Shown: in pieces, positions 15,955 through 25,581 of the stretch | How the letters are laid out: every line of letters begins with the position of its first letter | Position numbering within the stretch: the first letter of the stretch is position 1 | DNA from: WLJO01 sp032117595 | GTDB taxonomy: Bacteria > Actinomycetota > Acidimicrobiia > Acidimicrobiales > Ilumatobacteraceae | Direction: 5' to 3' | DNA length: 64,000 bases | Assembly (NCBI GenBank): GCA_032117595.1 | Contig: JAULYZ010000003.1 | Coordinates: 1 to 64,000, forward strand | Translations under genes and position numbers: made by a program | Notes under the pieces: model-generated | What the model was told of the DNA's origin: nothing | Databases searched by the model: none | The model's input: only the letters and a program-made list of their open reading frames with translations

Positions 15955-17043
15955 ATGATCAACCGCAACCAGCGCTCACGGGCCTTCGTGGCATCGGCGC
16001 TTGCGGTCGTCGCATCCGTGGTGGGCGTTGCGGCGTGCATGGATTCCGGTTCGAAGTCGGGTGATGCGTCCTCGACGCTCGCCGATGCCGAGGACGCAAC
16101 GCCGAGCGGACAGGGTCAGCCCCGACCCGAGCCCGACGGTGACGACTCCACGAGCATCGTGGAATCGCCAAGCGACACAGCCGACACAGACACCACCGAT
16201 GCAGCAGTCGACGAGACCGTCGCCGACGACAGCGTCACGGTGAGCAGCACCCCCGATGCAGAGCTCTCCGGCAACCTCGAGTCCGACACCGGTGCCGAGG
16301 CTGCGCTCGAGACTGCTGCCCAGAGCGATGACGTGCCGCGCGTCGCCGTCTCCGATCAGCGAGCCACGCCCTTCGTGGCCACCGGGCGCAAGAGCGGCGC
16401 CCAGACCAAGCGCGTCCAGAAGCGTCTGCTCGAACTCGGCTTCTGGCTCAACGGTGTGAGCGGCCGATACGGGCTCACCACGCGACAAGCACTCTTTGCC
16501 TTCCAGAAGTGGGCGGGGCTCAAGCGCACCGGGAACGTCGACGAGGCAACTGCTGCTGCGCTCACCAATGCCACGCACCGCGCCCACGCATCGATCGCGG
16601 ACGGCACACTCGTGGAGATCGACGAGACCAAGCAGTTGTTCTTCCTCATCCGTGAGGGCCGCACGATGTGGGTGTTCAACACCGCGACCGGCACCGATGA
16701 GACGTACTCCTACTGGAACCGGGACAAGCCCGGCACCCTCGAGTACGACCGGGCCACCACGCCGAACGGTGTGTTCACCGTGTACCGCCAGAAGCGAAGC
16801 GGTTGGTGGTGGGGCGACCTCGGCAAGATCTACCGCCCGAAGTACTTCAGCGGTGGCGTGGCCATCCACGGCATGGACATCGTTCCGCCCGAGCCGGCAT
16901 CGCACGGTTGTGTGCGGCTCAGCCTGCCCGCCATGGATTTCCTCTGGGACAACGATCTCGTCCCGCTGGGCGCCACCATCTGGGTGCACGGCGACCCCAA
17001 GGCCGCCCGAGCCGCAGCAGCGGCGGCCGCAGCAGCGGCCTGA
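15955..17043 (+). CDS. L,D-transpeptidase lipoprotein with peptidoglycan-binding domain
   Basis: A 362-aa exported protein. The signal ends in lipobox VAAC (Cys28). An acidic Ser/Thr/Asp linker (about 30-120) leads to a PG_binding_1 domain (about 140-200, LLELGFWLNGVSGRYGLTTRQALFAFQKW) and a YkuD catalytic domain (about 215-345). The active site is IHGMDIVPP plus SHGCVRLS, giving the catalytic His and Cys. It makes 3-3 cross-links in peptidoglycan. The C-terminus is an Ala-rich run. The ATG at 15955 is preferred; 30 extra in-frame codons upstream would spoil the signal peptide. Confidence 0.9.
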   Translation: MINRNQRSRAFVASALAVVASVVGVAACMDSGSKSGDASSTLADAEDATPSGQGQPRPEPDGDDSTSIVESPSDTADTDTTDAAVDETVADDSVTVSSTPDAELSGNLESDTGAEAALETAAQSDDVPRVAVSDQRATPFVATGRKSGAQTKRVQKRLLELGFWLNGVSGRYGLTTRQALFAFQKWAGLKRTGNVDEATAAALTNATHRAHASIADGTLVEIDETKQLFFLIREGRTMWVFNTATGTDETYSYWNRDKPGTLEYDRATTPNGVFTVYRQKRSGWWWGDLGKIYRPKYFSGGVAIHGMDIVPPEPASHGCVRLSLPAMDFLWDNDLVPLGATIWVHGDPKAARAAAAAAAAAA

Positions 17044-17106
17044 CCAACAGCGCCACACCGCTCGCTGGGTGGTGACGAGCGGATCCGGAACGGGCAAGAT
17101 CGCGGG

Positions 17107-20100
17107 GTGCTCCCGGTGATCGGCGACCTGCGGCCCTGGGCCGATCCCGAGGTGGTGTCGATCGGCCGCCTGCCGATGCACGTACCGCTGGTGCGCCACG
17201 ACACACGGAGAGATGCACAGCGCAACGCCGCGTCGCCGTGGGTACTGCCCCTCGACGGCCGCTGGCGGTTCCGCCGCTTCTCGCATCCCGACCGCGTACC
17301 GCGCACTGCAGTAGCCGGTGACGCCGCGGGCACCGGATGGCGCACCACGCCGGTGCCGGGCAACTGGACACTCGACGGTGTCGACGACACGCCGCACTAC
17401 ACCAATGTGGTGATGCCCTTCGCTGGGCCGCCACCGCGCCTGCCCGACACACTGCCCACCGGCGTCTACCGCCGCACCTTCCGGCGCCCGGCTGCGTGGC
17501 GCGGGCGTCGTGTGGTGCTGCACCTCGGCGGCGCCGAGAGTGTGCACGCCGTGTACGTGAACGGTGCATTCGTGGGCTACGGCACCGACAGCCGCCTGCC
17601 GAGCGAGTACGACCTCACCGATCATCTCGTGGCCGGCACCAACAGCCTCGCCATCGTGGTGGTGCGCTATTCGGCGCAGAGTTATGTGGAGGACCAGGAC
17701 CAGTGGTGGATGGCGGGCCTCCACCGCAGCGTGTTCCTCGAGGCCCGCGCGCAGACCCATCTCGCCGATGTGCAGGTGAGCGCTTCGTGGGAGGACGGCA
17801 GCGGTGTGCTCGCGGCCCAGGCGCGCATCGCGCGCGCCGACGGTGATGCCGTGCCCGAGGGGTGGCAGGTGCGCTGGCACCTCGACGCACCCACGAACGC
17901 TCTGGGCCCTGCATCAACAGACGCCGCTCCCGAGGTGCTGTGGGATCCCGACACTGCGGTGACGCCGGTGGCGGCAGACCTCCAGCCCTATGTGTTCTCG
18001 GGTCACACGGCATCGGTGACCGCACGGGTCCGCCACGTGCAGGCATGGACCGCAGAGACGCCATGGCGCTACCGACTCGTGGTGGAACTCCTCGATCCTG
18101 CCGGCCGTGTTGCAGAAGCGGTCACCCAGCACATCGGCTTCCGCACGGTGGAGATCCGCAACCGGTCGCTGCTCGTGAACGGGCGGCGCATCATCGTGCG
18201 CGGCGTGAACCGTCACGATCACCATCCCGACCGCGGCAAGGCCGTGACGGTGGACGACCTGCGCGCCGACATCGTGGCGATGAAGCAGCACAACATCAAT
18301 GCCGTGCGCTGCTCGCACTACCCGAACGATCACCGCTTCCTCGACCTGTGCGACGAGCTCGGCCTGTACGTGGTGGACGAGGCCAACATCGAGTCGCACG
18401 CCTACAACACGAGCCTCTGCAACGACCCGCGCTACCGCAGCACCTGGCTGGCACGCGGCACCCGGATGGTGGAGCGCGACCGCAACCATCCGAGCATCAT
18501 CCTGTGGTCGCTCGGCAACGAGGCTGGCTACGGCACGAACCACGAGGCACTCGCCGCCTGGATCCGCGCTGCGGACCCCACCCGGCCGCTGCACTACGAG
18601 GGTGCCGTGTTCCATGCGGGCTGGGCGGAGGGCGGCCGCACCGTCACCGATGTGGTGTGCCCGATGTACGCGCCCGTGTGGGCGGTGGAGCACTACGGGC
18701 GCAACGAGATCGGCGACCGTCCGCTCATCATGTGCGAGTACAGCCATGCGATGGGCAACTCGAACGGTTCGCTCGCCGACTACTGGGCCGTGTTCGAGCA
18801 CACGCCCGGCGTGCAGGGCGGTTTCCTCTGGGAGTGGAAGGACCACGGCATCCGTCAGCGCGTGGACGGCGGCTGGCGCCTCGCGTACGGCGGTCAGTTC
18901 GGCGATGTGCCCAACGACGGCAACTTCGTGGCCGACGGCCTGATGTCGTCGGACCTCGAGCCGCACCCGGCGATGCGCGAGGTGGCGTGGGTGCACCGGC
19001 CCGTGCGCGTTGCACTCGCTGCACACGGGAGTGGGCTGCACGTCACCAACGCACAGCGCTTCACCGACCTGTCGCACCTCGTTGCCTCGTGGACACTGCG
19101 CCACGACGGCGTGATCACGGCGCGTGGTCTGCTCGAGGTGCCTGCCGTGGGACCCGAGGAGTCGGTACAGATCCCGTTCCCGCGCGAGGTGCACGCACCG
19201 ATGGGTTGTGAGACACACCTCGCCGTGCAGTGGCGCCTGCGCGACGACACGGCCTGGGCCCCCGCCGGTCACCTGGTGGCGTGGGACGAGGTGGTGCTCA
19301 CCACCGAGCACCGTGCCGTGCCGCCGTCTGCGCCCGACGGGGACGACACCCGCGATCTGGTGTCGGCAACGGTGCGCGAGGCCGTCACCGACGTGTCGTT
19401 GTCGCTCTGGCGTGCCGCCACCGACAACGACGGCTTCAAGTTGATGCGCCAGCACCACGGCGGCGGTCGGGCACTCCAACAGTGGGTGGAGTGGGGTCTC
19501 GACCGCGCGGGTGCCGAACTGCTCGACCCGCGTATCGATCACGTGATGCACCTCGTGGACGAGCCGGGCGGCGATGTGGTGGTGGAGCACCACGTGAACC
19601 TCCCCGCAGCGCTCGACGACGTGGCGCGCGTGGGTTCGGTGTTCCGGGCGCACGAGTCCTTCACGCTCGTGCGGTGGTTCGGCCTCGGACCGCACGAGAA
19701 CTATCCCGACCGCTGTGCGTCTGCACTCACCGGTGTGTGGGCGGGCGAGCCCGACGAGCTGCCGTATCTCGTCCCCCAGGACTTCGGCCTGCGCACCCAG
19801 TGCCGTTGGTTCGAGCTGATCGCACCCGAGCCCGAACTGGTGCTGCGCGTGACCCCGATCTCGCCGCACCACGTGAACTGCTCGGCCACCTGGCACACCG
19901 ACCACGACCTCTTTGCGGCGCGCGACCAGACCGAACTCGTACGACGCAGGCAGCTCACCGTGCACGTGGATGCTGCAACACGTGGGCTCGGCACCGCGAG
20001 TTGCGGCCCCGACGTACTCCCCCAGTACCGGGTGCGGACGGGTCCGTGGACCCTCGCCTACCGGTTGTCGCTGCGGCCGCTCACGACCCCGCTCGACGGA

Positions 20101-20127
20101 CCCGCAGGCTCCGATCGGTCGCGGTGA
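17107..20127 (+). CDS. lacZ: beta-galactosidase, glycoside hydrolase family 2
   Basis: A 1006-aa GH2 enzyme of LacZ architecture: an N-terminal jelly-roll (about 40-220, with VYRRTFRRPAAWRGRRVVLHLGG), immunoglobulin-like domains, a TIM barrel (about 330-620) and a C-terminal beta-galactosidase small-chain domain. The acid/base is Glu472 in SLGNEAGYG and the nucleophile is Glu544 in IMCEYSHAMGN. Start GTG at 17107. No lac permease or regulator is adjacent. Its last 47 bases overlap the 3' end of the opposite-strand MBL-Rieske gene. It has no signal peptide, so it works on imported galactosides. Confidence 0.94.
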   Translation: MLPVIGDLRPWADPEVVSIGRLPMHVPLVRHDTRRDAQRNAASPWVLPLDGRWRFRRFSHPDRVPRTAVAGDAAGTGWRTTPVPGNWTLDGVDDTPHYTNVVMPFAGPPPRLPDTLPTGVYRRTFRRPAAWRGRRVVLHLGGAESVHAVYVNGAFVGYGTDSRLPSEYDLTDHLVAGTNSLAIVVVRYSAQSYVEDQDQWWMAGLHRSVFLEARAQTHLADVQVSASWEDGSGVLAAQARIARADGDAVPEGWQVRWHLDAPTNALGPASTDAAPEVLWDPDTAVTPVAADLQPYVFSGHTASVTARVRHVQAWTAETPWRYRLVVELLDPAGRVAEAVTQHIGFRTVEIRNRSLLVNGRRIIVRGVNRHDHHPDRGKAVTVDDLRADIVAMKQHNINAVRCSHYPNDHRFLDLCDELGLYVVDEANIESHAYNTSLCNDPRYRSTWLARGTRMVERDRNHPSIILWSLGNEAGYGTNHEALAAWIRAADPTRPLHYEGAVFHAGWAEGGRTVTDVVCPMYAPVWAVEHYGRNEIGDRPLIMCEYSHAMGNSNGSLADYWAVFEHTPGVQGGFLWEWKDHGIRQRVDGGWRLAYGGQFGDVPNDGNFVADGLMSSDLEPHPAMREVAWVHRPVRVALAAHGSGLHVTNAQRFTDLSHLVASWTLRHDGVITARGLLEVPAVGPEESVQIPFPREVHAPMGCETHLAVQWRLRDDTAWAPAGHLVAWDEVVLTTEHRAVPPSAPDGDDTRDLVSATVREAVTDVSLSLWRAATDNDGFKLMRQHHGGGRALQQWVEWGLDRAGAELLDPRIDHVMHLVDEPGGDVVVEHHVNLPAALDDVARVGSVFRAHESFTLVRWFGLGPHENYPDRCASALTGVWAGEPDELPYLVPQDFGLRTQCRWFELIAPEPELVLRVTPISPHHVNCSATWHTDHDLFAARDQTELVRRRQLTVHVDAATRGLGTASCGPDVLPQYRVRTGPWTLAYRLSLRPLTTPLDGPAGSDRSR

Positions 20128-21628
20128 GGCACTCGCCGGTGGCGAGATCGAACTGCCAGCCGTGCAGCGTGCAGGTGAGCAGACCGTCCTCCACCTCGCC
20201 GAACACCGAGAGATCGGCCTGACGGTGCGGGCAGTACCGCTCCATCACGTAGCCACACAGCTCGATCTCCTCGTCGTTGTCGGGCGGGTCGAGCTTGCGG
20301 GCGGCATCGGCCTCGGCGCGCTTCATGCGCTCGGGTGACAGCGACTTGAAGAAGTTGTAGACGTACTCGTTGAACGGGCCCTCTCGCCACGCACGGAACC
20401 TGCACGAGAGGAACAGTGCATTGCTCCAGTCGACGGCCTCCTCGGCAGCAACGGTCTCGACGAGTTCACGCTCGATCTCGAACCGGTAGCGATAGGGCTC
20501 GCCGTTCCAGGCGCGCACCGTGCCGGCCGGCATGTCGAGGTACACATCGAGGTCTCCCGCGCGGAGCAGGATGCCCGCACCGATGGCAGCGCGCAGGTTC
20601 GGCGCAAGTTCCATCAGCGGTTCCCACCACGATGCGAGCCGCTCGAGCAGGTCGGGCCGTGCAGGAACCCAGGTGCTGCGCTGTGCCGCGATCCACCCGG
20701 CCCAGTCGGCCTGATAGCGACGCAGATACGCACCCTTGTCGGCGAAGATGGCGGCAACCTCGGCATCGGGCAACGGGTGCGTCACGGTCACAGCGCCGGC
20801 CGACACGTCGATGGTGGTACCCGGGATGTTGAGCACCCCGTGTCGCCCGGCCCGCGCCAGCCGCTCGAGGAACGCCCGTTGGTCGGGGAAGATCGACGGC
20901 TCGTCACCGGTGATGACGTTGAGGGCGAACAGGTCGTCGTCGAGGAAGCACGGCGGCCCGGCAGACGGAACCACGGCGCGCGCATCGACTGCCTCCACGT
21001 ACCGCATCGCGCGCGTGAGCTGACTCTCCACCTTGGCGGCGGCGAGTTCGCGCATCCGCTCGGGTGTCTCGTCGTACACCATCGGGTACCAGATGGCACC
21101 GGAGTGCTGGAGGAAGTGCAGGTCCACCCGGCCGTGACGGCCGAGCGCGGCGAGATCCGTCGTGCGGCAGTCGTTCTGGTTGACGAGGACGTGCTCGCCG
21201 TCGGAGACAACGAGTGCGGAGTCGCCACCCGGTCCGTCGGTGATGGAGGTCTCCACGTGGATCACCACCTGCAGACCGTTGCCCAGATCGGTGGGCTCGC
21301 CGTTCTTGGTGCGCACGAAGTTCACGAATCCGAGGTGACGGAGCCGACGCTCGAGTTCGCGGGTGGGATAGCCCGGCACGAGCACGGTGGTGTCGCGGCT
21401 CACGTGATCCGAGAGCCAGGCCTCGTCGAGGTGATCGCCGTGGAGGTGCGAGATGTAGAGATAGGCGGGGTGCTCGATGCGCTCGAGCAGGTCGGCCGGC
21501 AGTTGATCGTTGCGCGGGAACACGAACCACGATGCGAAGAAGGCCGGCACGAACCATGGATCGCAGAGGATCGACTGCCCGCGGGTCTCCACGAGGATCC
21601 CTGCATGTCCGATGGGGGTGGCGCGCAT
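20081..21628 (-). CDS. MBL-fold hydrolase fused to a C-terminal Rieske domain
   Basis: A 515-aa fusion. Residues about 1-270 are a UlaG/CMAH-like metallo-beta-lactamase domain (SHLHGDHLD near 60). The middle is helical. Residues about 440-510 are a Rieske [2Fe-2S] domain with CPHRQADLSVFGEVED and CTLHGWQFDLATGECL (Cys-X-His and Cys-X2-His ligands). The pairing recalls CMP-N-acetylneuraminate hydroxylase, where Rieske and MBL parts also combine but in the reverse order. The reaction is unknown. The gene converges on and overlaps lacZ by 47 bp. Confidence 0.85.
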   Translation of the reverse strand: MRATPIGHAGILVETRGQSILCDPWFVPAFFASWFVFPRNDQLPADLLERIEHPAYLYISHLHGDHLDEAWLSDHVSRDTTVLVPGYPTRELERRLRHLGFVNFVRTKNGEPTDLGNGLQVVIHVETSITDGPGGDSALVVSDGEHVLVNQNDCRTTDLAALGRHGRVDLHFLQHSGAIWYPMVYDETPERMRELAAAKVESQLTRAMRYVEAVDARAVVPSAGPPCFLDDDLFALNVITGDEPSIFPDQRAFLERLARAGRHGVLNIPGTTIDVSAGAVTVTHPLPDAEVAAIFADKGAYLRRYQADWAGWIAAQRSTWVPARPDLLERLASWWEPLMELAPNLRAAIGAGILLRAGDLDVYLDMPAGTVRAWNGEPYRYRFEIERELVETVAAEEAVDWSNALFLSCRFRAWREGPFNEYVYNFFKSLSPERMKRAEADAARKLDPPDNDEEIELCGYVMERYCPHRQADLSVFGEVEDGLLTCTLHGWQFDLATGECLTATDRSLRVRRAGS

Positions 21629-21706
21629 GTCCCCGTCAGGCTAGGTGGCGCCGATGCCCCGGTTCGCGACGGGGTACCGCCGCCTTTCACCGCTAGCGTC
21701 CGGACC

Positions 21707-22207
21707 ATGCGTGAGTACTCGAGCGTCAGTGCTTCCTCCAGCGATCCCGCCGCCCTCGTGGCCCTCATGAACGAGCGTGCCGCACAGGGCTGGTCCGTGG
21801 TCTCGGTGGCGCCCACCGGCACGCCGGCGGGTGCCGATGTCACGGCATTCCTCGTGCGGGACACCAACGCCAGCACCTCGGTGGGTGTTGCAGCCGCAGC
21901 CGTCACCATCACCGCCCCGAGCGGCGCACAGGAGCCCGCCGGCTGGGCCGCCAACCCCGAGCCCGCACCCGCCTCGCGGCCGGCGTCGACGGGAACCTAC
22001 GGCACCTCCTACGGCAGCACCCCGCAGTCGGTGGCACCCCAACAACCCGTGCAGCAGGCGGCCCCGGCCACCTATGCGTCGGCCACACCGGCCGGCTGGT
22101 ACCGCGACCCGTCGGGTCGCTACGAGCTGCGCTACTGGGACGGCTCGCAGTGGACCGAGCACGTGGCGCGTGCGGGCAACCAGTACACCGACCCGCCGGT
22201 TGCCTGA
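21707..22207 (+). CDS. DUF2510-domain protein
   Basis: A 166-aa protein. The N-terminal part (about 1-75) is a small alpha-beta region starting MREYSSVSASSSDPAALVALMNERAAQGW, reminiscent of DUF4177. A Pro/Ala/Gln-rich linker (about 80-125) leads to a C-terminal DUF2510 motif GWYRDPSGRYELRYWDGSQWTEHV (about 131-154). DUF2510 is frequent in actinobacteria, usually near membrane proteins, and its role is unknown. It converges on the ABC ATPase with 12 bp between the stops. Confidence 0.85.
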   Translation: MREYSSVSASSSDPAALVALMNERAAQGWSVVSVAPTGTPAGADVTAFLVRDTNASTSVGVAAAAVTITAPSGAQEPAGWAANPEPAPASRPASTGTYGTSYGSTPQSVAPQQPVQQAAPATYASATPAGWYRDPSGRYELRYWDGSQWTEHVARAGNQYTDPPVA

Positions 22208-22219
22208 CCCCGGTACGCC

Positions 22220-22906
22220 TCAGCCGACGAGATCGTGCAGGTCGGCACCACCCGGATCACCGTCGTACACCACGGCGCCCTCGCGCAGTGCCACCACCCG
22301 CGGGGCCTCGGCGGCATAGGTGAGCTCGTGGGTGGCCACCACCACAGTGGCACCCGAACGGTGTGCGTCGTCCACGAGCGACACGAGCGCGCGGCGGCCC
22401 GGTTCGTCGAGGCCCACGAAGGGTTCGTCGACGAGCAGGAGCGAGAACGGGCGGATGAATCCCAGCGCGATCGCTGTCTTTTGGCGCATGCCACGGCTGA
22501 AGCGCGTGGGCAGGTCGTCGGCACGCTCGGAGATACCGAGGCGCTGCAGCAGTTCGCGCCCACGCGGTTCCCACTGCTCCACACCGTGGAGGCGGGCCAC
22601 GTACTCGAGGTGCTCCATCACCGAGAGGTCCTCGTAGAAGGTTGGTGTGTCGCCGAGGTAGGCGAGACGGCGGCGGGCGGGCTCGGAGCCAGCGGGACGA
22701 CCGAAGATCTCCACCGTGCCACCCGATGCATCGAGCAGGCCGGCGCTGATCTTGAGCAGCGTGGTCTTGCCCGAACCGTTGTGGCCGATGAGCACCATCC
22801 GCTCGCCCTCGGCGACGACGAAGTCGGTGGGCGTGAGCGCAGGGCGGTCGCCGTAGTCCTTGCTCACCCCGAGGGCGCGCAGCGCGGGCAGATCGTTGGT
22901 GCTCAT
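22220..22906 (-). CDS. ABC transporter ATP-binding protein
   Basis: A 228-aa ABC ATPase. Walker A is GHNGSGKTTLL (about 38-48), the signature is RFSRGMRQKTAIA (about 136-148), and Walker B with catalytic Glu is LLLVDEPFVGLD (about 157-168), followed by the switch His in VVVATHE. It has the size and style of ABC-2-type exporters (CcmA-like). It lies 108 bp downstream of a polytopic membrane protein on the same strand, its likely permease. Substrate unknown. Confidence 0.92.
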   Translation of the reverse strand: MSTNDLPALRALGVSKDYGDRPALTPTDFVVAEGERMVLIGHNGSGKTTLLKISAGLLDASGGTVEIFGRPAGSEPARRRLAYLGDTPTFYEDLSVMEHLEYVARLHGVEQWEPRGRELLQRLGISERADDLPTRFSRGMRQKTAIALGFIRPFSLLLVDEPFVGLDEPGRRALVSLVDDAHRSGATVVVATHELTYAAEAPRVVALREGAVVYDGDPGGADLHDLVG

Positions 22907-23014
22907 GATCGATCGTGGTCCTGCTCGTGCGCCGTCATCGTGATGGTTCCTGTGATGTGAGTGATGTGGGGGGCTTGGGTGATGAGAGTGGTTGCGGGTT
23001 CATCGAGCGCTTCG

Positions 23015-24655
23015 TCACCTCGGTGACTGCGAGCGTCGCGCATCGAACTCGGCCCCGCCAGCGGCCCAGAGTGCGCGCGCCTTGGCCCGCACCTCGTCGC
23101 GACGCCGTGCCCACCACACCACCGCAGCCAGCAGGAGTGCAACGGCCACGATGGCCTGCAGTGTGGGCGGCACCGGTTGGTTGCCGGACCGCCAGGCAGC
23201 ACGGCCCGCCAGTACCGGCAGGCTCCCCGCCACCGCTACCAGCAGCGGGCGGATCGTGCGCAGCACCTCGCGCATGCCGGCCACCTCGGGGGGCAGCAGG
23301 TCGTTCACCGAACCCGGAAGTTCCGGTGCGGGGAGTGCGGCCATCACGTTGAGCACCGCCCCGCCGAGGCCCGCCCACACCACGGGGAGGAGGAGCAACA
23401 GCGACAGCTGCCACCCCACCTCGTTGCGCGCAATGGCCATGGCGGTGCCTGCGCCCACCAGACCGAGGACCACTGCGGTGAGGGCGGGAACCGTGAGGTG
23501 TCGCAGCAGGAGCCAGCCGCGTTGCTGGGGCAGCGAGTCGCAGCGGTCGGGTTGGTCGACCTCCTGGGCGAAGGGCTCGAGGCACTCCAGGCCGAGCACG
23601 AACGCGGCGAGGGCACTCACGAACACCGCAGGAGTGGTGCCGCGGAACGCCGCAACCTGAGCAGCACCGGCAATGGCCGAGAGCGCGCCCATGCGCAGCA
23701 GGCGTGCAGCGGGGAGCCGTGCGGCGCTCTGCAGACCACGACGGGTCACGGCCGTCCCGAGCCGTCGCGGTGCGCGGAACCACGGCCGCACCCGCAACTG
23801 CTCGTTGCTCAACTGGCGGCGCAGCAGGATCACCGTGCGCAGGTCGCGCATCGTCACCGCGAAACGCAGTTGCCGGACGAGTGCCGTGCGCCGTGCGAGT
23901 GCGTCGATGGAGATCCGTCGCAGACCGAGCAGCGTGGAGAGCGCAAGAAGCGTGACCGCAACGGGCAGCACGACATCGTGTGCGTGGATGCGGTCGGGCC
24001 AGAGCGCAAGGCTGCCGAGGGTGTCGAACGGCCCGGGGACGTCCCAGTCGCTGGGCACCGCGGCGACCTGCCAGGCGAGCAGGCCGAGCCCCAGCAACGC
24101 GGCCTGCCAGCGGCGTGCGCGCGTGATGTGGGCTGCGAATGCTGCGCACACGAAGGCGATGCCGATGGTGGCACCCACGAGCGCGCCCATCGTTGCCCAC
24201 GGGATGAGGGCACGCTCGAGGCGCCGGCCGAGCAACTGCCCGGAGATGCCGCCGAGCGACGCGCCGGCGAACGCTGCGAGTCGGTACTGCTGCACGGCGG
24301 GGCGCATCATCACCGCACGGCGATCGATGGGGGCGAGCATCACGTACTGCACGTCGGCTGCCTCCACCGACAGCGGACCACCGCGTGCACCCGAGCGCAA
24401 CCCCAGCAGCACCGCTGCGGCGAGGGCCACACCCACAGCGGGCGGGCCGAGACGGAACACATCGGCGGTCTCGGTGACCGTGAGCGGATCGTCGCCCACG
24501 ATGTTGGAGAGGAGCACCACCGCACCCAGCACGGCGAGTGCAGCCACGTAGACCTTGTAGGCGAGTTCGAACCACTCGAGGCGGACGAGCCGCTTGCGCT
24601 GCCGTGCCGACCTGAGCGCGCGCAGCGCATCAACCGGGTGGGCAGCGGTGGTCAT
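23015..24655 (-). CDS. ABC-2-type exporter permease, polytopic membrane protein
   Basis: A 546-aa protein with roughly ten to twelve hydrophobic segments (for example residues 30-52, 70-90, 150-190, 225-245 and 350-380) and a large basic cytoplasmic region at about 245-310. It does not show a clear catalytic motif. Position directly before the ABC ATPase indicates a two-gene exporter. The gene for the rhodanese lies 40 bp upstream. What is exported cannot be deduced. Confidence 0.8.
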   Translation of the reverse strand: MTTAAHPVDALRALRSARQRKRLVRLEWFELAYKVYVAALAVLGAVVLLSNIVGDDPLTVTETADVFRLGPPAVGVALAAAVLLGLRSGARGGPLSVEAADVQYVMLAPIDRRAVMMRPAVQQYRLAAFAGASLGGISGQLLGRRLERALIPWATMGALVGATIGIAFVCAAFAAHITRARRWQAALLGLGLLAWQVAAVPSDWDVPGPFDTLGSLALWPDRIHAHDVVLPVAVTLLALSTLLGLRRISIDALARRTALVRQLRFAVTMRDLRTVILLRRQLSNEQLRVRPWFRAPRRLGTAVTRRGLQSAARLPAARLLRMGALSAIAGAAQVAAFRGTTPAVFVSALAAFVLGLECLEPFAQEVDQPDRCDSLPQQRGWLLLRHLTVPALTAVVLGLVGAGTAMAIARNEVGWQLSLLLLLPVVWAGLGGAVLNVMAALPAPELPGSVNDLLPPEVAGMREVLRTIRPLLVAVAGSLPVLAGRAAWRSGNQPVPPTLQAIVAVALLLAAVVWWARRRDEVRAKARALWAAGGAEFDARRSQSPR

Positions 24656-24695
24656 CGCTGGTCGACGCTAGCGACCGGCTCGTGCCCGAGCGCGC

Positions 24696-25559
24696 TCACG
24701 CATCGCCGGTGGCCGCCGGACGGTGCATCTCGCTCGACCAGCCCGACCAGCTCGCCACGTACAGGCGCGGCGGGGCGAAGCCGGCGTGCTCGATGCCGAG
24801 TACGTCTGCGCACGCCGAGACACCCGATCCGCAGTAACAGACCACGTCGGTGCCGGGGGTGATGCCCAGCGATGCATAGTGCGCCCGAAGTTCGTCGGGG
24901 CTCCGGTAGCGACCCGTCTCACGATGAACATTCACCGACCACGGTGCGTTGCGCGCGCCGGGGACGTGACCGGGTCGCGGGTCGATGGGCTCGCTCTCGC
25001 CGCGGAAACGGTCGGCCGAGCGCGCATCGAGCACCACGCCACTGGTGACCGTGCGGGCCACCTCATCAGCGGTGGCGAATCGATCCTCCGGCCAGGGGCG
25101 CGCGGTGAACACTGCTGCGGGGCGCGGCGTCGGCGCACCGGTTGCCGTGGGTCCGGCCCACGCACGCAGGCCACCGTCGAGCAGCGCTGCGCAGTGCCCG
25201 GTGCTGCGCAGCATCACCACGAGACGACCTGCCGTGGCACCGCCCGTGTCGTCGTAGGCCACCACTGGGGTGTCGTCGGCGATGCCGAGGCGCGACATGG
25301 CTGTGGCGAAGTGCTCGGGCGACGGCAGCGGGTGACGGCCGAACGATGCAGGACGGCTGTGGTCCGCAAGATCGGTGTCCATGTCGACATAGACGGCGCC
25401 CTCGATGTGACCCGCCTCGTACGCGGCGGCCGAGGAGCGGCCGTCGAGGTACCAGCGCACATCGGCCACCAGCACCTCGCTGCGGTGGGCGAGCACCCAT
25501 TCGGGCGACACGATCGGGGGCAGCGCGGCCGGATTCGGTGTACTCGTCGGTTCGCTCAT
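24696..25559 (-). CDS. sseA: sulfurtransferase, two rhodanese domains (3-mercaptopyruvate or thiosulfate type)
   Basis: A 287-aa enzyme of two rhodanese domains. The N-terminal domain (about 16-140) lacks the cysteine and has VAYDDTGG instead, as is usual. The C-terminal domain (about 160-285) carries catalytic Cys243 in CYCGSGVSAC, a loop closer to mercaptopyruvate sulfurtransferases (CGSGVT) than to classic rhodanese (CRKGVT). It transfers sulfane sulfur to acceptors. The ATG at 25559 has a good Shine-Dalgarno (GAGGAGG) 8 bp upstream, which decides it against longer starts. It is 22 bp from the oxidoreductase gene upstream. Confidence 0.88.
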   Translation of the reverse strand: MSEPTSTPNPAALPPIVSPEWVLAHRSEVLVADVRWYLDGRSSAAAYEAGHIEGAVYVDMDTDLADHSRPASFGRHPLPSPEHFATAMSRLGIADDTPVVAYDDTGGATAGRLVVMLRSTGHCAALLDGGLRAWAGPTATGAPTPRPAAVFTARPWPEDRFATADEVARTVTSGVVLDARSADRFRGESEPIDPRPGHVPGARNAPWSVNVHRETGRYRSPDELRAHYASLGITPGTDVVCYCGSGVSACADVLGIEHAGFAPPRLYVASWSGWSSEMHRPAATGDA

Positions 25560-25581
25560 CGTGGTGTCCTCCTCGGGAACC

